Assembly (NCBI GenBank): GCA_023544605.1
Contig: JAMJFQ010000007.1
Coordinates: 1-28,319 of the forward strand
DNA from: ANME-2 cluster archaeon
GTDB lineage: Archaea > Halobacteriota > Methanosarcinia > Methanosarcinales > Methanocomedenaceae
Reading direction: 5' to 3'
DNA length: 28,319 nt
A program made the translations under genes and the position numbers. Position 1 is the stretch's first letter. Each line of letters starts with the position of its first letter. The notes beneath the pieces were generated by a model. It saw only the letters and a list, made by a program, of their open reading frames with translations, had not been told where the DNA came from and ran no database searches. This document shows positions 24,572 through 28,319 of the stretch, piece after piece.

Positions 24572-25378
24572 ATGCACATCACCCTTTATGATATCGAACG
24601 GGAGTCATACAGAGAAAGCTTGCTGCACAGTATGGACGGACGGGTCAAGATGGTGATGACACTTGCCCTCATCATCTATGCGGTGAGCCTCCCCCGGCTT
24701 GATATTACCACCATTGAGCGGCTGGGTATTATGTGGTTATACCTGGTAGCGCTCATTATAATTGCCCGGGTGAACCCTGTCTATGCAGCCGCCAGGATAG
24801 CGATCGCACTTCCTTTTGGAATGGGCATATCAGTGCTGCAGCCCTTTATCAGGCAGCCTTTCATACCTGAATTTACTGTGCTCTACCACATGGGGCTGGG
24901 CATTACTGTAACTGCAGAAGGGCTGCTGTTCGGCAGTGTGCTCTTTGCCAAGTTCATGGTATGTGTCACGGCTGTAGTGCTGCTGTCATCCACAACCAGG
25001 ATGGCCGATATGGTGACCAGTGCCCGCCGGTTGGGTATGCCCGCAGAACTGACGCTTCTGTTTGGTTTGATGATCCGCTACCTCTATGTGTTCTGGAGTA
25101 TGCTACGACGAATAAGGAACGCCCAGCAGACCAGGTGTTTTGACATCTGGAACAAACAGGTGCCCAGACGCTGGATACTGGAGCAGATTGGACACTCAAT
25201 CAGTGCCCTGTTCATTCGTTCATATGAGCAAGGTGAGCGCACGTACCAATCTATGCTGTGCAGGGCATATTCGGCAGATTCGCACGTTTGCGTGGATAAT
25301 CAGAAAATAGGGGCGAGGGATTATCTTATGTTTTCATCCACACTTATCCTGATAGGACTGGTACAGTTCTGGATTTGA
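24572..25378 (+). CDS. nikQ: ECF transporter T component (NikQ/CbiQ)
   Basis: A 268-residue membrane protein of the CbiQ/NikQ family, which couples the ATPase to the NikM substrate component. Residues 30-160 contain about five membrane helices; the cytoplasmic coupling helices include the basic ARRLGMPAELTLLFGLMIRYLYVFW stretch, which resembles the Ala-Arg-Gly motif region of T components, and RSYEQGERTYQSMLCRAY near the C-terminus. The start ATG is 2 bases after the NikMNO stop (TAA), so it is translationally coupled. Order MNO-Q differs from the more usual M-N-Q-O. Confidence 0.88.
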   Translation: MHITLYDIERESYRESLLHSMDGRVKMVMTLALIIYAVSLPRLDITTIERLGIMWLYLVALIIIARVNPVYAAARIAIALPFGMGISVLQPFIRQPFIPEFTVLYHMGLGITVTAEGLLFGSVLFAKFMVCVTAVVLLSSTTRMADMVTSARRLGMPAELTLLFGLMIRYLYVFWSMLRRIRNAQQTRCFDIWNKQVPRRWILEQIGHSISALFIRSYEQGERTYQSMLCRAYSADSHVCVDNQKIGARDYLMFSSTLILIGLVQFWI

Positions 25379-25388
25379 ATAAAAAACC

Positions 25389-25808
25389 CTATATTTCCTT
25401 TGGATTGATAGTATCCAGTTTAACGTGCTGTATTCCTTTGTTCTGTACAATCTTCTCATATACTTCCCGGATCTTTGCTGCATCACCCTGCAGGATGATA
25501 ACTTCCACACAATTGTCGTTTTCCATGTGGATGTGAACTGTAGAGCGGATAATTTCGAGGTACTTGTGCTGGATATTGTTCAGTGTTTCCTCTATCCCTC
25601 TTTGATGATGGTTGTATGCCAAAGTTATGGTGGCAGCCCTGTCCCCTTCAATACTACTCATCCAGTCGTAATACCTGATATATCCTCGGATTGCATCCCT
25701 GATACCCTCTGATCTTGAAGAATATCCCCGGTTCTTAATAATAACATCGAATTTCTCAAGCAAGTTCTCGGGAAGTGAAACCCCTATCCGTGATAATTCT
25801 GTATCCAT
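25389..25808 (-). CDS. nikR: Nickel-responsive regulator NikR
   Basis: A 139-residue tetrameric repressor. The ribbon-helix-helix DNA-binding part (residues 3-45, ELSRIGVSLPENLLEKFDVII then RSEGIRDAIRGYIR) is followed by an ACT-like metal domain. The high-affinity Ni site is intact: H81, H92, H94 and C100, with spacings of 11, 2 and 6, identical to those of the E. coli H76/H87/H89/C95. It ends with TAG and converges on nikQ; it diverges from the second nikM, and the candidate operator lies between, which suggests self-control as well as control of both transport units. Confidence 0.93.
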   Translation of the reverse strand: MDTELSRIGVSLPENLLEKFDVIIKNRGYSSRSEGIRDAIRGYIRYYDWMSSIEGDRAATITLAYNHHQRGIEETLNNIQHKYLEIIRSTVHIHMENDNCVEVIILQGDAAKIREVYEKIVQNKGIQHVKLDTINPKEI

Positions 25809-25880
25809 TGTAGAATGATCTCCATTAAATTACTAAGGGTAAAACTATTTCTTCATACATGAAATTTTTCATTGAATTGA

Positions 25881-25906
25881 TGTTACGTTATAAATATACT
25901 ATAACA
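25881..25906. promoter_or_regulatory. Candidate NikR operator between nikR and nikM
   Basis: TGTTA (25881-25885), 16 bases, TAACA (25902-25906), with one further matching base on each side (ATGTTA/TAACAT). It lies 73 bases from the nikR start and 88 from the nikM start and can serve both. Confidence 0.65.
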
Positions 25907-25952
25907 TAAAGTATTTATACATTAATAATAATATATAATTTAGTAACACATA

Positions 25953-25968
25953 ATTACGAAATCGTAAT
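25953..25968. repeat. Palindrome ATTACGA-AA-TCGTAAT before second nikM
   Basis: A perfect inverted repeat with a two-base centre, 26 bases before ATG 25994 and next to a GTAACA half-site (25943-25948). It may be a second operator or an mRNA hairpin just upstream of the ribosome site. Confidence 0.45.
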
Positions 25969-25993
25969 ACTACATTCTAACGGGAGGAGTTGT

Positions 25994-26644
25994 ATGCATA
26001 TTGGAGACGGTTTAATACCATTGGGCCAGACAGTTATATACTGGCTTATTGCACTGGTCTTTATAATAAAGTCCCTTGAATGGGCACGAAAAGATCTGGA
26101 CGAAATGAAAGTACCCATGCTGGCAGCCCTAGGCGCCGGTATATTTGCCATCCAGGCAATGAACATACCCATACCCTGGGGCACCAGCGGCCACATGGTG
26201 GGTGCAGCCCTGATAGCCATTATCTTGGGCAGTCCCTTTGCCGCAGTGCTGCTGCTTACCCTTGTACTGGTGGTGCAGGGCGTTATGTTCGCAGATGGGG
26301 GCATTACAGTAATGGGAGCCAATATTGTCAATATGGGCGTTGTTGGAGGATTTGTTGGTTTCTATTCATATAATGCCATGAAAAACAGTATCGGTATAAC
26401 AGGTGCTTCTTTCGCTGCCGGATGGCTATCTATCTTTATCGCATCACTGGTCTGTGCTGTTGAGATGTATTTTGCAGGTACGTTTCCCTTAAAGGAAGGT
26501 CTTTTACTAATGGGGCTTTATCATGCGGTTATCGGAGTAGTGGGCGAGGGATTCATCACAGCTTTAGCCCTGAACAGGATAATGGCGGTAAGGCCTGACG
26601 TTGTATCTGAAAGGTCAGTACCTGGGGCAGGGGTGGCAGCATGA
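25994..26644 (+). CDS. nikM: Second NikM/CbiM nickel or cobalt substrate component
   Basis: A 216-residue membrane protein homologous to the first part of the fused NikMNO protein. It has the N-terminal MHIGDG (metal-binding Met-His, with Gly for Pro of MHIPDG), GTSGHMVGAAL and FADGGITVMGANIVNMG, so the metal ligand positions seem present. About six or seven membrane helices are visible. GGGAGGAG (25981-25988) lies before the ATG. It ends in an ATGA overlap with nikN, so the pair is translationally coupled. NikR adjacency suggests nickel. Confidence 0.88.
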   Translation: MHIGDGLIPLGQTVIYWLIALVFIIKSLEWARKDLDEMKVPMLAALGAGIFAIQAMNIPIPWGTSGHMVGAALIAIILGSPFAAVLLLTLVLVVQGVMFADGGITVMGANIVNMGVVGGFVGFYSYNAMKNSIGITGASFAAGWLSIFIASLVCAVEMYFAGTFPLKEGLLLMGLYHAVIGVVGEGFITALALNRIMAVRPDVVSERSVPGAGVAA

Positions 26645-26976
26645 GCAGTAAGAACAATAAGAACAATAAGAACATCATGATAGCCGGGGCAGTGATAGCG
26701 ATCATCATCTCGGTGCTTGCCCCTTTTTTGGCATCAAGCAATCCTGACGGCCTGGATATGAACCTTATCAATCTGGTCGGAGGAGGCAGTGAGGAACATG
26801 CAGAGGAGCTTATCGGTGAGAAGATGCCCATTGAATATGAGCCACCCATGCCCGATTATTCCATTGAGGGAATGGGTAAGCTGGGTGAGGTCGGGGCTAT
26901 CGTCGCTGGTACCTTATTAATGCTGGGGATATCTTTTGGTCTTGGTAAAGTACTTGGTAAAAAACAGGGGACTTAA
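26641..26976 (+). CDS. nikN: NikN-like PDGLE protein
   Basis: A 111-residue membrane protein of the PDGLE/NikN type, needed with NikM to take up nickel. It has an N-terminal Asn/Lys-rich tail and two helices (about 13-32 and 83-104), with NPDGLDMNL (about 35-43) as the family motif and MPDYSIEGMGKLGEVGAI, which is also present in the fused protein as MPDYSITRLGRSGEVLAI. ATGA overlap with the second nikM. No NikQ or NikO follows. The TAA lies in the loop of a terminator hairpin. Confidence 0.85.
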   Translation: MSSKNNKNNKNIMIAGAVIAIIISVLAPFLASSNPDGLDMNLINLVGGGSEEHAEELIGEKMPIEYEPPMPDYSIEGMGKLGEVGAIVAGTLLMLGISFGLGKVLGKKQGT

Positions 26977-26997
26977 CGTCCCCTTACCGCTTTTTTC
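26967..26997 (+). terminator. Terminator after nikMN
   Basis: GGGGAC (26967-26972), five-base loop ttaac, GTCCCC (26978-26983), then ttaccgcttttttct. The nikN stop codon lies in the loop, so the transport unit ends exactly here, which supports a two-gene nikM-nikN unit without Q and O. Confidence 0.7.
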
Positions 26998-27260
26998 TAT
27001 GGTATATGAAGTATAATTTTGTGTTTATTAACAGAGAAAGTACATTTGATTATATCAGTATGATGATATAATACAGGATGGGATAAGCATACACATACGC
27101 CCAGTATGGTTTTGGATCCTAAGTGTGTAATACCTATGTCATTTCGTATTTCGGGACATGCGTCAACCCTTTAGGGGAAAGTTCCATTGGGTTTTTAATT
27201 GAGTATGGTCCTATATGTTTAACCGGATTATCCGTAAAAACAAACATGGGATAGATTTTC
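26998..27260. other. 263-base gap before the Old Yellow Enzyme gene
   Basis: No gene is evident. At 27049-27072 there is a perfect 9-base inverted repeat, ATTATATCA-GTATGA-TGATATAAT, that could be an operator or hairpin, about 190 bases before the gene. Promoter elements are not clear. Confidence 0.45.
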
Positions 27261-28319
27261 ATGCTCTTTGAACCCATAGACATTAATGGACTTCACATTT
27301 CCAACAGATTCGTGCGCTCGGCCACCCACGAATGGCTGGCAGAGGAGGATGGTACACCCACACCAGCCATAGGTGATATGTACGAGGAACTGGCAAAGTA
27401 CGAGGTCGGGCTCATCATTTCAGGTTATGCCTACGTGAACCCGGCAGGTAAGAGCAGCCAGCGCCAGCAGGGCATCTATGATGATACGTTTATCAGACCA
27501 TACAGGCAGATAACAGAGCGTGTCCACAAATACGACAGCAAGATAGCGCTGCAGATCGTACACGGTGGCAGGCAGGCCCTGGTCACACCTGAATATCCAC
27601 AGACCCTGGCGCCCTCGGTGGTGAAGGACTCATCCTCCGGCAAAATACCACAGGCCATGACCGAAGAACAGATACTGGCGACCATCGAGGATTTTGCCCA
27701 GGCAGTGCGCAGGGCGCAGGAAGCCGGATTTGACGCAGTGCAGCTACATGTGGCGCACGGCTTTTTGCTCAGCAGTTTCATCTCACCTTATACCAACCGG
27801 CGCATCGATGAGTGGGGCGGGTCAGTGGAGAACCGCACGCGCATCATTGCAGAGATCATCAGGCGCGCCCGGGATATGGTGGGCGAGGACTTCCCTATTA
27901 TGGCAAAGATGAATGCCACAGATGGGTTTGAGGATAAGGGTTTGGATGCGCCTGAGTGTGTAGAGATAGCTGTTGCGCTGGAGAAGGCAGGAGTATGCGC
28001 CATCGAGGTGAGCGGCGGGATTGCAGAGGCCGGGGAGGTGATGTCAAGAAGTGGGATCAATTCGCCGGATAGGGAAGCGTATTTCAGGGAGTATGCACAG
28101 ATAATAAAACAGGAAGTAACCATCCCTGTGATACTGGTGGGAGGCATGAGGTCGAAGGCTGTGATGGAGGAGATGCTTAAAGGGGGTTATGCTGATATGG
28201 TGTCGCTGAGCCGGCCGCTTATCAGGGAGCCTGATCTGGTGGTGAAGTTCAGGGAAGGGGCTCAGGAGGCAGAGTGTACTTCATGTAACAGGTGCTTTGA
28301 TGAGAGCGGGGTGAAGTGT
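27261..28319 (+). CDS. Old Yellow Enzyme-family NADH:flavin oxidoreductase (partial)
   Basis: A 353-codon frame from ATG 27261 to the window edge without a stop; about a few more residues or a further domain may follow. It is a FMN-binding alpha/beta barrel: SNRFVRSATHEW near residue 15, HGGR (about 97-100), QLHVAHGFLLSSFISPYTNRR with the substrate His/His-like pocket residues (about 159-179), GGSVENR, VGGMRS (FMN phosphate-contact region) and LSRPLIREPDLV. Just before the edge, CTSCNRC with a later C is the cysteine set that binds a 4Fe-4S cluster in this subgroup. Likely an NAD(P)H- or F420-independent ene-reductase; its substrate is unknown. Confidence 0.85.
   Translation, partial: MLFEPIDINGLHISNRFVRSATHEWLAEEDGTPTPAIGDMYEELAKYEVGLIISGYAYVNPAGKSSQRQQGIYDDTFIRPYRQITERVHKYDSKIALQIVHGGRQALVTPEYPQTLAPSVVKDSSSGKIPQAMTEEQILATIEDFAQAVRRAQEAGFDAVQLHVAHGFLLSSFISPYTNRRIDEWGGSVENRTRIIAEIIRRARDMVGEDFPIMAKMNATDGFEDKGLDAPECVEIAVALEKAGVCAIEVSGGIAEAGEVMSRSGINSPDREAYFREYAQIIKQEVTIPVILVGGMRSKAVMEEMLKGGYADMVSLSRPLIREPDLVVKFREGAQEAECTSCNRCFDESGVKC

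Overview
The window is a dense, ordinary-looking piece of an archaeal chromosome, most likely from a methanogen or methane oxidiser of the Methanosarcinales / ANME-2 type. The basis is a methanogenesis marker 8 (DUF2099) gene, a group II chaperonin (thermosome), a lipoprotein with a PGF-CTERM tail, archaeal-type PurL and LeuC/HacA-type proteins, a CBS-HTH regulator, NikR-linked nickel ECF transporters, and archaeal promoters (TATA boxes about 25-30 bases before leaderless starts) mixed with strong Shine-Dalgarno starts. The exact lineage cannot be fixed from this piece. There are no rRNAs, tRNAs, IS elements or CRISPR arrays.

Layout. 1-3365, minus strand: M29-like aminopeptidase, LeuC/HacA large subunit, a small I9-propeptide-like protein and an unusual PASTA + helix-hairpin-helix protein. 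3506-3736, plus: a tiny zinc-ribbon gene without a clear start. 3825-7152, minus: a membrane protein, a cupin, a small membrane protein, a PGF-CTERM lipoprotein and a methyltransferase. 7239-8436, plus: a two-gene unit of an unknown 110-aa protein and DUF2099. 8437-8768 has no confident gene. 8769-9839: a DUF7544-like membrane protein interrupted by an in-frame TAG, converging on a membrane-anchored metzincin-like protease and a DUF523/COG5418-like protein. 11227-17280, plus: thermosome, an unknown P-loop protein, a small unknown protein, an HTH-CBS regulator and PurL. 17288-18322, minus: a PD40/TolB-like exported protein. 18499-20436, plus: PurB and a PEBP-family lipoprotein. 20471-22471, minus: a CPA2 antiporter.

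22590-26998 is a nickel homeostasis locus. A single 629-residue polypeptide joins NikM, NikN (PDGLE) and the ATPase NikO, and is followed by NikQ. A divergent NikR and a second, unfused NikM-NikN pair lie next to it. The same inverted repeat, TGTTA-N16-TAACA, lies upstream of both transporter units and is probably the NikR operator. An Old Yellow Enzyme-family gene runs off the right edge.

The most interesting points are the NikMNO fusion with its shared candidate operator, the in-frame amber codon in the DUF7544-like gene (pyrrolysine, readthrough or damage), the intracellular-looking PASTA-HhH protein, and the unknown partner gene coupled to methanogenesis marker 8.
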